Shown here: positions 24,626-34,297 of the stretch, in pieces
How the letters are laid out: each line of letters begins with the position of its first letter
Position numbering within the stretch: position 1 is the stretch's first letter
From: Bacteroidota bacterium
Lineage (GTDB): Bacteria; Bacteroidota; Bacteroidia; UKL13-3
Length of the DNA: 34,765 bases
Assembly: GCA_034439655.1 (NCBI GenBank)
Contig: JAWXAU010000168.1
Location: 1 to 34,765, forward strand
Direction of reading: 5' to 3'
The notes under the pieces: model-generated
What the model saw: the letters and a program-made list of their open reading frames with translations, nothing else
The model's database searches: none
Told to the model about the DNA's origin: nothing
Made by a program: the position numbers and the translations under genes

Positions 24626-26494
24626 TTATTTAGCAAGGTATTGCCTAAAAACTTCCTGTAAATAACTTTTAGCTTCAATACCCATTTGCGGTATCTTGGT
24701 ACTATCACTCACTTGTATATTAAACAATTTATTATTGTCGCCGTGATGCACCGAGAGCTCGCCCCAGGGCCTTACCCATGTATCACCATCCCATGAGAAA
24801 ACCATGTAGGCAAATTCTTGTGTATACGGATTTAATACATTTTTGCTCCAAGTAAATTCATCATGTTTTAAATTGAGTTGTGCCAATAAAGTAGCAGCGA
24901 TATCTACTTGAGAAACCACTTTAGTATGTTTGTATCCTCGGTATTCTTTTTTAATTACATCGCCATATAATAAGAACGGAATACTGTGGTGGGTAGAAGG
25001 TACCAAATCGGTATGTTGCGGCGTATTGTGACTGTGGTCGGCCATAAATACAAAAAGCGTATTTTTGTACCAAGGCTGCTTTTTCGCTTCTTTAATAAAT
25101 GCACCAATACAACTATCAGTATAATAAGCTGAGTTAAGATATGGTTTCTCGTCACCGCCTTTGGTAATAGGGTTTGCACAGGGCATATCATAGGGATTGT
25201 GCGTGCTAACGGTAAACATTGAATTCATAAAAGGTTGCTTGGCACTATTACATTCTTTTAATAATTCGTTGAACATATAGCCATCATGTATACCCAGTTT
25301 TCCTTCAGGATATCCCGAAAAATCCTTGCCTTCCTGTATCTTGTCAAACTTATTATACATCATATAACCTTTTATATTTCCATATATCAATTGTCCGCCA
25401 AACATAAAAGAAGTATAATAACCTGCCTGTTTAAAATTATTGACCATTGATGGTAAGTGCTGGAATTTGTCGGGCTGACTTATAATAGAGTGCAAAGGTT
25501 GCGAAGGGAATGCACTCCATATAGCAGCCATACCTTGGTCGCTACGTTCGCCGGTAGCAAAGCATTTGGTGAATAGATAACCATCATTGCTCAAGCTTTC
25601 AAATACAGGAGCGATACCACTATCTCCTCCACAATATTTAATAAGGTCGGCACTCCAACTCTCAAGTATTACAAAAACGATATTTGGTTTTTCTACATTG
25701 AGTATATGTATAGTAGTATCCTTTTCAACACTATATAATTCTTTTAATACTTTTTGAGCTTCGGCATCAGCAAAAAATTGATAGGGATTATGCCGTGTAT
25801 CTATTTCTATATTTTGGTAAATGCTATTCATGAAATTCCAAAACGAATTTGTAGCGGCAATATTCAAGTCGTTATTATTAGAATAGTAACACTCACTTTG
25901 GTTGATAGGTATTTGTTGGAGACCACCACGCAAACCTACACCCACCCCTAGTGCACCGAGGAAAAGAAATGGCAAAGGGAAGAACCAATTGCGTGTGAAT
26001 TGTTCTATTTTAAGATATATAAATCTGTTGAAACTATATATTGAAATAAAAGTAAAAGATCCAAACAAAGCAAACAATAAAAGTATTTTACTTGAAGGCA
26101 ATGTATTAAATGCCTCCGAAGGATGCTGTAAATATACAATAGCTTTGTAGTTGAGTTTTACTCCCCATTCAGTATACAAATCCAGCTCGAAAACAGTGAT
26201 GGCACTTATAGCTACAATAATAATATAACAATAATATTTGAGAACGATATTGATATATTTTGCCCCATGCAAACTCATCAAAAATATAAGAACCACTGGC
26301 AAACCCATAATATAACAAGCCGCTGAAACATCGAGCCTGAGGGAGTAGGGGAATATTTTGAGTACTTCTATAAATGAGTTTTCAAAAATCTTGTCGGCAT
26401 GATAGATGATAAATAATAATCGCCCAGCTTGAAAAAAAATCAACCAAAACAAGAAAATTTTTAAAGTATAAATGGCTAAGTTTTTCCAGTTCAT
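24626..26494 (-). CDS. LtaS/MdoB-like membrane sulfatase-fold protein
   Basis: A 622-residue inner-membrane protein of the alkaline-phosphatase superfamily. It has about five N-terminal membrane helices (to about residue 185) and then an extracytoplasmic catalytic domain with NIVFVILESWSADL (metal-ligand Glu), GERSDQGMAAIW (probable nucleophile region near 316, Ser in place of the Thr of LtaS), MFTVSTHNPYD, and FMADHSHNTPQH with the second metal site. Relatives transfer glycerol-phosphate or phosphoethanolamine groups to surface glycolipids or glycans; in Gram-negative Bacteroidota the substrate is unknown. Its ATG overlaps the ribE stop (ATGA, 4 nt), so the two genes are translationally coupled even though no functional link is obvious. 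Confidence 0.87.
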   Translation of the reverse strand: MNWKNLAIYTLKIFLFWLIFFQAGRLLFIIYHADKIFENSFIEVLKIFPYSLRLDVSAACYIMGLPVVLIFLMSLHGAKYINIVLKYYCYIIIVAISAITVFELDLYTEWGVKLNYKAIVYLQHPSEAFNTLPSSKILLLFALFGSFTFISIYSFNRFIYLKIEQFTRNWFFPLPFLFLGALGVGVGLRGGLQQIPINQSECYYSNNNDLNIAATNSFWNFMNSIYQNIEIDTRHNPYQFFADAEAQKVLKELYSVEKDTTIHILNVEKPNIVFVILESWSADLIKYCGGDSGIAPVFESLSNDGYLFTKCFATGERSDQGMAAIWSAFPSQPLHSIISQPDKFQHLPSMVNNFKQAGYYTSFMFGGQLIYGNIKGYMMYNKFDKIQEGKDFSGYPEGKLGIHDGYMFNELLKECNSAKQPFMNSMFTVSTHNPYDMPCANPITKGGDEKPYLNSAYYTDSCIGAFIKEAKKQPWYKNTLFVFMADHSHNTPQHTDLVPSTHHSIPFLLYGDVIKKEYRGYKHTKVVSQVDIAATLLAQLNLKHDEFTWSKNVLNPYTQEFAYMVFSWDGDTWVRPWGELSVHHGDNNKLFNIQVSDSTKIPQMGIEAKSYLQEVFRQYLAK

Positions 26495-27072
26495 TTGCCC
26501 AAAATCTTTTGTATATATTTACCTATAACATCAAACTCCAAGTTAACGCTGCTTCCTTGTTTTATATTTTTGAAATTGGTATGCTCAAAAGTATATGGAA
26601 TTATTGCAACACTAAAACTTTCATTAGTAGAATCGACCACAGTAAGGCTCACGCCGTTCACACATATACTTCCTTTAGGTATGGTAATTTGCGTTTTATC
26701 ATTATATATAAATTCAAATTTCCAACTTCCGTTTTCTTCTATAATGCTTTTGCAAACACCTTTACCATCTGCATGGCCTTGCACGATATGTCCATCAAAG
26801 CGGCCATTGGCGGGCATACAGCGTTCTAGGTTTATCATATCACCGATTTGTAATTCACCTAAATTTGTTTTGTGGAGCGTTTCATCTATGGCTGTAGCTG
26901 CATAATAATTATCGTATAAATGGGTAACGGTTAAGCATACACCATTATGTGCAATGCTTTGCCCCAATGCAAGTTGGTTCACAAAGTTGCAGGCAATCTC
27001 CATCTCCAAATTCCCCGAATTCTTTTTTAGATTTCGAACAGTTCCTAAGGTTTCTATAATACCGGTAAACAT
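26491..27072 (-). CDS. ribE: Riboflavin synthase, alpha chain
   Basis: Dismutates two 6,7-dimethyl-8-ribityllumazine molecules to riboflavin. The 193-residue protein is a tandem of two lumazine-binding barrels. The first starts at MFTGIIETLGTV with GQSIAHNGVCLTV; the second follows RFDGHIVQGHADG and has GSICVNGVSLTVVDS and IPYTFEHTNF. The final helix, VIGKYIQKIL, is typical. Start: ATG 27072, because all family members begin MFTG; a TTG 7 codons upstream is unlikely. No FMN riboswitch is apparent upstream, and no other rib gene is in the window. Confidence 0.95.
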   Translation of the reverse strand: MFTGIIETLGTVRNLKKNSGNLEMEIACNFVNQLALGQSIAHNGVCLTVTHLYDNYYAATAIDETLHKTNLGELQIGDMINLERCMPANGRFDGHIVQGHADGKGVCKSIIEENGSWKFEFIYNDKTQITIPKGSICVNGVSLTVVDSTNESFSVAIIPYTFEHTNFKNIKQGSSVNLEFDVIGKYIQKILGK

Positions 27073-27333
27073 AGTTAATTTACGATTTGTCACTCTGTAC
27101 CGATAGCTATCGGGATTATCGAAGAGTTACGAGTTACGATTGACGATGTACGATGTACGATGTACGATTGATGCGGCAGGATAATTGAATACATTTTCTT
27201 ATTCTTATATATTTAGTTTTAAATTTTCTAACCCTTGCTACTTGCTACTTCCCGCCACGGCGGGCTTACTACTTCTAGCTTCCCTTTGCCGCGGCGAACC
27301 CACTTCCTACTCCCCACTTCTAGCTCCCCACTT
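27073..27333. other. Intergenic spacer of stacked short repeats
   Basis: Contains the palindrome CCGATAGCTATCGG (27100-27113), three tandem CGATGTA units (27144-27164) within a GTTACGA/GTACGA-rich run, CCCGCCACGGCGGG (27251-27264), GCCGCGGC (27290-27297), and repeated CCCACTTCTAGCT / ACTTCTAGCTTCCC phrases up to the glycosyltransferase stop. I see no gene and no riboswitch-like fold. Confidence 0.65.
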
Positions 27334-28407
27334 CTAGCTTCCCACTATCCCTTCCACCGCCTCAAACACCTTCTCCGCTGCTAACTCCTCCATACAGCTC
27401 ACCCCATCCACACAGGTTCCTCGGTAAAAACATTTACATTCTTTGGAGGGTTGTACTATAATACCATTATCACCTTTCACATTAAATTCGTACGGGTTAA
27501 ATATATTATTCATCAATACCATTTTTTTGCCCAAGCCCATAGTGATATGCATAGCCATCGTAACCTGTGTTACTACCAAATCGCATTGATATACCAAATT
27601 GATGAATTGTTGCAAAGGGAAATATCCGAAATATATAGCTCCTGTTTTTTCTTCCAGTTCTAGGTTGCGTTCATGTTCTTGTTTGCCACCCAATATTAAA
27701 ACATTATAGTTTTTCGACTGTAATAATTTAATCAGTTCTACCCATTTTTCAGTGCTCCACAGGCGTGTTACCCATCGATCGCCGCAGCCTGTATTTAGCC
27801 CTATAGTTTTTTTACTTTTATCGAGTTGCCAGCTATATCCTTTATCCTCGTGGTTATCGAGCAAATATTTTTCGTTAGTATAAGTATATCCGCAAATTTC
27901 AAAAATCTCTTCGGGATAGCTTTTGGTATTGGCTTGGCTCACATCATCGAACAAACCTGTATCAAATTTGTGTTGGGCCAAATCATTATAGGGTTGTATC
28001 ACACCGTCTTTCAATATAAAACCGTGTTTGGTTTTGGAAGCAATGGTTTGCAATAAGGCCCCGGCTTCTTTATCTTTATCTAGGTTGATCGTAATATCCC
28101 ATTCTGTATTTTGGATATATAATATATTTTTAAGCTCGAAACTTAGTATTTCATGAATCTCACTTTTGGGCAAAATATCGGGAGTAAGGGTGAGCCAAGT
28201 AATTTTACATCCTGGATATTCAGCTTTTAATTTCTGAACCAAAGGTGTTGTTCTAATCACGTCGCCCATTGCACCCAGTTTAATGATTAGTATCTTGTGC
28301 GTAACTTTTTCGTAGTAAGAGCAACCTTCGCAGTGAACTTTATGTCTCTTATGTGGGTTACAAGGTAGGTCTCCTCTAAAATGAATACAATCGGCTTGAT
28401 AGAACAT
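27334..28407 (-). CDS. Family 9 glycosyltransferase (heptosyltransferase-like) with Cys-rich ends
   Basis: A 357-residue GT-B enzyme related to ADP-heptose:LPS heptosyltransferases, probably acting on LPS core or another surface glycan. It has KILIIKLGAMGDVIRTTPLVQKLK (about 37-60), the donor-side TIGLNTGCGDRWVTRLWSTEKWVEL, LILGGKQEHER and VVTQVTMAMHITMGLGKKMVLMN. The N-terminus has Cys7, Cys16, Cys26 and Cys29 with His19, His22 and His25. The C-terminus has another CKC...C...C cluster. Together they look like a metal site, known to me in a Bacteroidota subset of this family. A perfect -7 box lies 19 nt before the ATG. Confidence 0.85.
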   Translation of the reverse strand: MFYQADCIHFRGDLPCNPHKRHKVHCEGCSYYEKVTHKILIIKLGAMGDVIRTTPLVQKLKAEYPGCKITWLTLTPDILPKSEIHEILSFELKNILYIQNTEWDITINLDKDKEAGALLQTIASKTKHGFILKDGVIQPYNDLAQHKFDTGLFDDVSQANTKSYPEEIFEICGYTYTNEKYLLDNHEDKGYSWQLDKSKKTIGLNTGCGDRWVTRLWSTEKWVELIKLLQSKNYNVLILGGKQEHERNLELEEKTGAIYFGYFPLQQFINLVYQCDLVVTQVTMAMHITMGLGKKMVLMNNIFNPYEFNVKGDNGIIVQPSKECKCFYRGTCVDGVSCMEELAAEKVFEAVEGIVGS

Positions 28408-28426
28408 AATTTATATTTTGAATTTG

Positions 28427-28434
28427 CAAAGATA
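28427..28434 (-). promoter_or_regulatory. -7 promoter box of the family 9 glycosyltransferase gene
   Basis: Minus strand TATCTTTG matches TAnnTTTG and leaves a 19-nt gap to the ATG at 28407, a conventional leader unlike the 4-6 nt seen for other genes here. Confidence 0.6.
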
Positions 28435-28543
28435 TGCAGCCAACCTTTTTGGCACACGTTTCGTTACGGTGAATATGAAATATTTTTTTTAAGGCCGAAA
28501 TATTTTGGTTACTTGAATTTTTATCCGTTATTTTGAATTGTCA

Positions 28544-31500
28544 ATGACAAAACGTAGTTCATTACTGAAAATAATATTGCTGGTATTTGGCTTCGTAGCC
28601 TTTAGTCAGGAAGCAAATTCAACCCATTTAATGGGAGGGAGTTTAACCTATACATACCTCAATCAGGTAACAGGGCCTGGCGGACAGAAGATGGTTAGGT
28701 ATAGAATTACACTAAAAGTATATAGAGATTGTAGTGTGATCACCAATGCCAATTTGGATGACCAGATTGAAATAGCGATTTATAATCACAATCCTAATAA
28801 AGACGAGCATCCACTTTATACTTCCACATTTCTTTCTCTTGCCACCCCCACAAAAACAATTAAGCCCCCAGCAGCCTGCAATAAAATTAGCTACTGTGTG
28901 GAAGAAGGAATTTATGAATCAACGATAGATTTACCTGTTTCGCAAAATGGTTATCACTTGGTTTATAAGCGTTGTTGCCGAAACCAACAGATAAATCTGC
29001 AATATGACCAAGGCCAAACTTATTATGTATACATCCCCAATACCGATTTAAAAAATAGTAGCCCTTATTTTACTGAACCCCCAGTGCCTTTTTTGTGTGT
29101 GAACGATACAAATGCCATTAATAATTACACCATCGACAAGGACGGTGATTCATTGGTTTATAAATTTTCTTATCCCTATAAAGGTGGAGATAAAAATAAG
29201 CCCAAGCCAGCTTCTACCAATAATTTTTACTTGAATCCATCCAATAATCCTACGGGCGACGAAACTGCTACTTTACCGCTAGTCGACTATAACTCAGGTT
29301 ATTCGTTTTCGCAACCATTTGGAAATAGTGGTTATAATTCAATTAATATTAGTACAGGTTTGTGCAAATATAAAGCAACACTAAAGGGCAATTATTCCTT
29401 GGCCGTAGATGTGTTTGAATATAGAAATGGTAAGCTTATTAGTTCAGTGAGACGCGATGTGCAATTGATATTTGGAATTTGCCCACCCAATAAAGAACCT
29501 CAATATAATTTAAACGGTAGCCTAACGCCACCTAAAGGAATTGATGGTAAATACTATGAGGTTGAGGCAGGCAATAAAATTTGTTTCGATATAAAATTAA
29601 CAGATACGCCTTCACAAACGGTTGATGTAGTTGTTAAAGGCGAGCCTTTGGTGGGATCTGTCAGATTAGGAACCCAGAACTTGGCTACCTGCAGCAATGT
29701 AAGCGGTACTGGTGGAACTATTACAACCACCTTCTGCTGGCAAACAGTATGTAACCAGGCAGATAATGTCCCTTATTTTGTTACAGCAACTGCTACCGAT
29801 GATGGTTGCCCGCCAAAGAGTTCCATCATCAATATCTTTATAAAAGTAAAACCTATTATCGATACTGGTGCACTTAAAGGTGACACTATTGTGTGCCAGA
29901 ATAAAGTGATACCCTATTATACCGATGCCAAAACTGGTTATTCTTACGATTGGACAGTGGTGAACGGTAACATCAAATCAGGGCAGGGCACTAATTCAGT
30001 AAATGTGGAATGGCCAAATGCAGGAGCGGGCAAAGTGATAGCGGTTCTTAAGAATTCTGCTGGGTGTACAAGTACGCCTACGGAGAAAGATGTGCAAATA
30101 CTTCCACCGGTAATTGCAAAACCAGTTAGTGGCGATACTGCATTGTGCGAGTTTGCAACCAATAAACCATATAGTATACAAGCAAGCTCAGGTTCTACTT
30201 ATAAATGGTTTGTATACAATGGGAAAATTATTTCAAATAACCCACAGAATTCAATTTTAGTAAATTGGGGTACTCGTGGCACAGGTTATGTGGCTGTTGT
30301 AGAAACCAATCAATATGGTTGTAGCAGCGACAGTATGTATTTGTTTGTGAATATATATTTCCCCAACACCGGGCCTATGAAGGGAACACAATCTGTTTGT
30401 CCCAATGTGCCAGGTGTTGAATATGAAATACCTCAAACAAGTGGGTCAACTTATTATTGGAAAATTATTGGAGGTACACAATCATCGGGCGGGAACACCA
30501 ATAAAATTACCGTCGATTGGGGTAATGTGGGGCAAGGATTTGTGGAAGTATTAGAGATAAATAAATATGGTTGCGTGGGCGATACACTTATGCACCCTGT
30601 GTCAAAAGAATATACACTTAAAGGCCAAACACCCACAGGCGATACTATTGTATGTGCGTTTACCACCAAGGTTGTTTACCAAGTTAATTATACCAACCGC
30701 AGCCATTATGCTTGGCAAATAAATGGAGGTACCATTACCTCCGATAATGATAGCGGAAAAGTAACCGTAGATTGGGGTGGACCTGGTATCGCAAATATAT
30801 CTTGTAAAGAGACTTCATTCGATTCAGTAAATAATTTGCCTTGTTTTGGTAGTTTTGTAAGATTGGATGTACGCATCGCTCCTTTGCCAAGTGCCAATGC
30901 CATTTTTGGCAATATGGATTTTTGTGAATCTAGTAAATTATTATTTTATCTAACAAAAGGAAATGCTGGCTCTACTTATCAATGGAGTTTAGATGGTGTA
31001 ACCTTGCCGCAAACTACTGATACCCTTTCGCTCGCATTCCCGCTTGCTGGCAGTTACACACTATCATTTATCGAAACTACCAAAGATAATTGTGTGGGGC
31101 TAACATTCGATACTATTATTATTGTTCATCCCAAGCCAACTACTTTACCTATTACAGGAGATACCAGTATTTGTTACCCCAATTTTAAAAATCATGTATA
31201 TAATGTTTCTGGTTTTGCAAATTCAACATTCGATTGGCGTATGCAAAATGGCAATATAAAAAATGGCCAAGGTACAAATACTATCACCGTCGATTTCTTG
31301 GGCAAAAACCCCGTATCGTTATATGTAATAGAAAGATCAGAATTTGGATGTGTGGGCGATACCATATCACTGCCACTCTATATAGATCGACCACTACTAA
31401 ATATAGACTATGTAACAGTGGGCAAAATAAATGATGTAGTGAACGAAATTTATTGGACTTTATCATCGGCACCACGCTACAATTCAGTTTTTGAAATATA

Positions 31501-32212
31501 TAGAAGAATAGCATATACAGCAGATACCTTTAAGCTTATTGGAACTGTCGAAGGCTCTATTCGCACGTACACAGATGCCAATGTGCTGGTAAATAAATCT
31601 AATTATGAATACCTTGTTAGGGGTTATGACTTATGTGGTTCACCTATTCAAACCAATATACATACTACCATACTATTGCGGGGTACAAAACCTAAACCCT
31701 ACGACGATTCTCTATTTTGGACGCAATACTTTGGATGGCCAAGCGGTGTAGATGCATATAATATCATGCGTAAGTTCCCCGAAGATCCAGATTACTTAAA
31801 CTACGATGCCACCTCTTTCGATACCATCAGAGAGTACAGCAATGGATTCGATAGCTACGAACAATCATATAGAATTATGGCCAGCCAATCGGGAGGAAAT
31901 TATATATCTTGGTCAAATAAAGTCATCTTTAATTTTGACCCCGCTTGTTGGATACCCAATGCCTTCACGCCCAATGGAGATAATTTGAATGATTTTTTTG
32001 AATTAAAAGGTGGTAGCCTCAAAACATTTGAGATTAATATTTATAACCGTTGGGGCGAACATTTATTTACTTCCAATTCGCTCAAAACTAGTTGGGATGG
32101 TAAATTCCATAATGCTGATTGTCCTGTGGATGTGTATGTATATGTAGTCAAATTTTGGGGTTTCGACAATGTACTTCAATCTAGCACAGGCGAGATTCAT
32201 CTGATACGCTAG
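28544..32212 (+). CDS. Large secreted adhesin-like protein with PKD-like repeats and T9SS type B sorting domain
   Basis: A 1222-residue surface protein exported by type IX secretion. Signal peptide about 1-24, then THLMGGSLTY, the start of a domain common in Bacteroidota gliding-associated proteins (YRITLKVYRDC, YKRCCRNQQI, up to about residue 440). Six PKD-like Ig repeats follow, beginning near 440, 525, 610, 693, 783 and 868; each has a GDT..C opening and most have Y.W....G.I and V.W....G strands. A fibronectin-like stretch comes at about 947-1040, and the C-terminus (1135-1222: WIPNAFTPNGDNLNDFFEL, INIYNRWGEHLF, WDGK) is the CHU_C type B sorting domain linked to PorP/SprF-type partners. 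Start: ATG 28544, two codons after a TTG. No porP-like gene lies next to it. Confidence 0.9.
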   Translation: MTKRSSLLKIILLVFGFVAFSQEANSTHLMGGSLTYTYLNQVTGPGGQKMVRYRITLKVYRDCSVITNANLDDQIEIAIYNHNPNKDEHPLYTSTFLSLATPTKTIKPPAACNKISYCVEEGIYESTIDLPVSQNGYHLVYKRCCRNQQINLQYDQGQTYYVYIPNTDLKNSSPYFTEPPVPFLCVNDTNAINNYTIDKDGDSLVYKFSYPYKGGDKNKPKPASTNNFYLNPSNNPTGDETATLPLVDYNSGYSFSQPFGNSGYNSINISTGLCKYKATLKGNYSLAVDVFEYRNGKLISSVRRDVQLIFGICPPNKEPQYNLNGSLTPPKGIDGKYYEVEAGNKICFDIKLTDTPSQTVDVVVKGEPLVGSVRLGTQNLATCSNVSGTGGTITTTFCWQTVCNQADNVPYFVTATATDDGCPPKSSIINIFIKVKPIIDTGALKGDTIVCQNKVIPYYTDAKTGYSYDWTVVNGNIKSGQGTNSVNVEWPNAGAGKVIAVLKNSAGCTSTPTEKDVQILPPVIAKPVSGDTALCEFATNKPYSIQASSGSTYKWFVYNGKIISNNPQNSILVNWGTRGTGYVAVVETNQYGCSSDSMYLFVNIYFPNTGPMKGTQSVCPNVPGVEYEIPQTSGSTYYWKIIGGTQSSGGNTNKITVDWGNVGQGFVEVLEINKYGCVGDTLMHPVSKEYTLKGQTPTGDTIVCAFTTKVVYQVNYTNRSHYAWQINGGTITSDNDSGKVTVDWGGPGIANISCKETSFDSVNNLPCFGSFVRLDVRIAPLPSANAIFGNMDFCESSKLLFYLTKGNAGSTYQWSLDGVTLPQTTDTLSLAFPLAGSYTLSFIETTKDNCVGLTFDTIIIVHPKPTTLPITGDTSICYPNFKNHVYNVSGFANSTFDWRMQNGNIKNGQGTNTITVDFLGKNPVSLYVIERSEFGCVGDTISLPLYIDRPLLNIDYVTVGKINDVVNEIYWTLSSAPRYNSVFEIYRRIAYTADTFKLIGTVEGSIRTYTDANVLVNKSNYEYLVRGYDLCGSPIQTNIHTTILLRGTKPKPYDDSLFWTQYFGWPSGVDAYNIMRKFPEDPDYLNYDATSFDTIREYSNGFDSYEQSYRIMASQSGGNYISWSNKVIFNFDPACWIPNAFTPNGDNLNDFFELKGGSLKTFEINIYNRWGEHLFTSNSLKTSWDGKFHNADCPVDVYVYVVKFWGFDNVLQSSTGEIHLIR

Positions 32213-32379
32213 TTTTTCAATCCAGCCACCCTCTCAGATGTATGCCGCACACAAAGGAAATACTTATGCTCTGCCATGTTTTCGGAGTTCGCATTGCCAC
32301 CAACGCTACTGGTCATCGGGATGCACACAACAGTTTACTATACTAGATTTCAATTAGTTCAAATTCTTTAACCTCATAT

Positions 32380-32387
32380 TACTTTTG
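32380..32387 (+). promoter_or_regulatory. -7 promoter box of the PorE-like gene
   Basis: TACTTTTG, an exact TAnnTTTG match, then CCCCT and the ATG at 32393. The 180 bp between the two genes contain no other feature I can name. Confidence 0.6.
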
Positions 32388-32392
32388 CCCCT

Positions 32393-34297
32393 ATGATTAA
32401 ACGCGTAGCAAAAATATTTTTTTCTTTATTATTTGTGTGGTCTTGCGGCACAGCACAGCCTATTTCCGACGGTGGAACTCAAAATAAAAAAGCCCTTAAA
32501 AAATTTAATGAGGCTCTAGCTGGTATCGATACCAAAAAGCCTGTAGAGCTCATCAAAATGCTCGATGACGCCATTGAAAAAGATCCCCAATTTATTGATG
32601 CTTATATGCTGAAGGCAGGGATTCTGGCCGAGAATAAAAAATATGATGATGCCATCTCAGTTTTTGAGAAAGTATTGACGATAAATCCCGACTATGCGAT
32701 GGCATATTATAGGTTGGGTGAGACACAGAGTGAGTTGGGCAATTTTGAAAAGACCCGAGCTGTGTTAGAAAAGTTTTTAGCGTATCCCAAAAATCCTGAA
32801 GCTAGAATTAATGTAGCGAAGAGGTTATTGGCCAAGGCAAATTTTGCTATCAATGCCATGAAAAACCCAGTAAAGTTCGAACCTGAGAACTTAGGTCCAA
32901 ATATTAATACCCAATACAAAGATTACTTCCCCAGCTTCACTGTAGATGGCAAGCAAATGATATTTGATAGAAATGTAAATGGCAACGAAGAGTTTTATAT
33001 ATCGCAAGTTGATGGCAAAACATTTACTCCAGGTAAATTATTGCCCGCCCCTATGAACAGCAATCAACGCCAAAGCTATCCCAGTTTTACTGCCGACGGC
33101 AAATTTGTTTTTTTTGCACGGTTTACAGCGGGAGGTGGTGAAAATTGTGATATATGGTTTTCGCATTTTAATGGTTCGGTATGGGAGAGCCCTACAAATT
33201 TGCAAGGTCCGATAAATACCCTTGCTTGGGAATCGCAACCATGTATTAGTGCCGATGGAAGAACTTTATACTTCCTCAGCAACAGAAAAGGTAGCATTGG
33301 GTATTCTGATATATACGTAAGTAAATTTGGTGAAAAAGGTTGGTCAGTTCCAGAAAATTTGGGACCCGGTATCAACTCAGTGGGCGAAGAAGAAGCACCT
33401 TTTATTCATCCCGATGGTAAAACATTATACTTCTCTTCATCTGGTCGCATAGGCATGGGCGAAAATGATATATTTATGAGTCGCTTAAGTAAGGATGGCA
33501 AATGGGGGGAAGCAGTCAATATGGGCTATCCCCTCAACTCTACCAAAGATGAACGATGTATGATAGTAGCTGCAAATGGTATTGATGCTTATATCACTAC
33601 CGATAATTTGAAAGGCTATGGCGATTGGGATATATATAAATTCACCCTCGACCCTGCCTATCGGCCACAGCAGGTTACTTATGTAAAAGGTACCATAGTG
33701 GACGATAAAACAAGTAAGCCTTTGGGAGCACTTATAGAGGTGTTTGATTTATATACCAAAGAAAGTTATTATATATCCCGCTCCAATTCATCAAATGGGC
33801 AGTTCTTTGCCTGCCTGCCCACGGGGTCTAGTTATATGTTTAAAGTTCAAGGAGAAGGATATTTATTTTATACAGAAAATTATTCTTTCCCAAACTCAAA
33901 CTCCGTTCAAAAACCCGAACAGCTTTCTATCCGTTTGCAAAAACTAGAGATCGGAAGTAGCTTAAGATTGAACAACGTATTTTTTGAAACCGATAAATTC
34001 GATTTAAAACCCGAATCATTTACCGAGCTCAATTTGGTAGTAGACCTGCTCAAGAAAAATCCCAAAGTAAAAGTAGAACTCGGCGGCCACACCGACTCCA
34101 TAGGCAGCAAACAATTAAACAAAACTCTCTCAGCCAGCAGGGCAAAAGCAGTATATGATTATTTGGTGGGCAAAGGAATCCCCGCCACACAACTCACCCA
34201 CAAAGGCTATGGCGACACGGTTCCCTTCACCTCAAATAAAACCGAGGAAGGACGGAAGATGAATAGGAGGACGGAAATGAAGATTGTGGCGATTTAA
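32393..34297 (+). CDS. PorE-like outer-membrane lipoprotein (TPR, PD40 propeller, CRD, OmpA)
   Basis: A 634-residue lipoprotein with signal MIKRVAKIFFSLLFVWSCG and a lipobox cysteine near residue 18. The domains in order: TPR helices (about 35-150), five PD40/WD40-like blades (about 180-420; motifs YFPSFTVDGKQMIF, SYPSFTADGKFVFF, SQPCISADGRTLYF, EEAPFIHPDGKTLYF, and a degenerate fifth), a carboxypeptidase-regulatory-like fold (about 431-500), and an OmpA peptidoglycan-binding domain (about 528-632, GHTDSIGSKQLNKTLSASRA and RKMNRRTEM). This is exactly the architecture of PorE, which anchors the type IX secretion machine to peptidoglycan, but Bacteroidota often carry several paralogues of this design, so true orthology is not proven. 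Confidence 0.85.
   Translation: MIKRVAKIFFSLLFVWSCGTAQPISDGGTQNKKALKKFNEALAGIDTKKPVELIKMLDDAIEKDPQFIDAYMLKAGILAENKKYDDAISVFEKVLTINPDYAMAYYRLGETQSELGNFEKTRAVLEKFLAYPKNPEARINVAKRLLAKANFAINAMKNPVKFEPENLGPNINTQYKDYFPSFTVDGKQMIFDRNVNGNEEFYISQVDGKTFTPGKLLPAPMNSNQRQSYPSFTADGKFVFFARFTAGGGENCDIWFSHFNGSVWESPTNLQGPINTLAWESQPCISADGRTLYFLSNRKGSIGYSDIYVSKFGEKGWSVPENLGPGINSVGEEEAPFIHPDGKTLYFSSSGRIGMGENDIFMSRLSKDGKWGEAVNMGYPLNSTKDERCMIVAANGIDAYITTDNLKGYGDWDIYKFTLDPAYRPQQVTYVKGTIVDDKTSKPLGALIEVFDLYTKESYYISRSNSSNGQFFACLPTGSSYMFKVQGEGYLFYTENYSFPNSNSVQKPEQLSIRLQKLEIGSSLRLNNVFFETDKFDLKPESFTELNLVVDLLKKNPKVKVELGGHTDSIGSKQLNKTLSASRAKAVYDYLVGKGIPATQLTHKGYGDTVPFTSNKTEEGRKMNRRTEMKIVAI

Noticed and set aside
27126-27330. 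CRISPR-like array from repeated short phrases
   Set aside because: Units are 7-14 bp, contiguous or irregular, with no constant spacer length and no cas genes.
27073-27333. FMN riboswitch upstream of ribE
   Set aside because: The spacer is made of short repeats; I could not find the conserved FMN-element segments.
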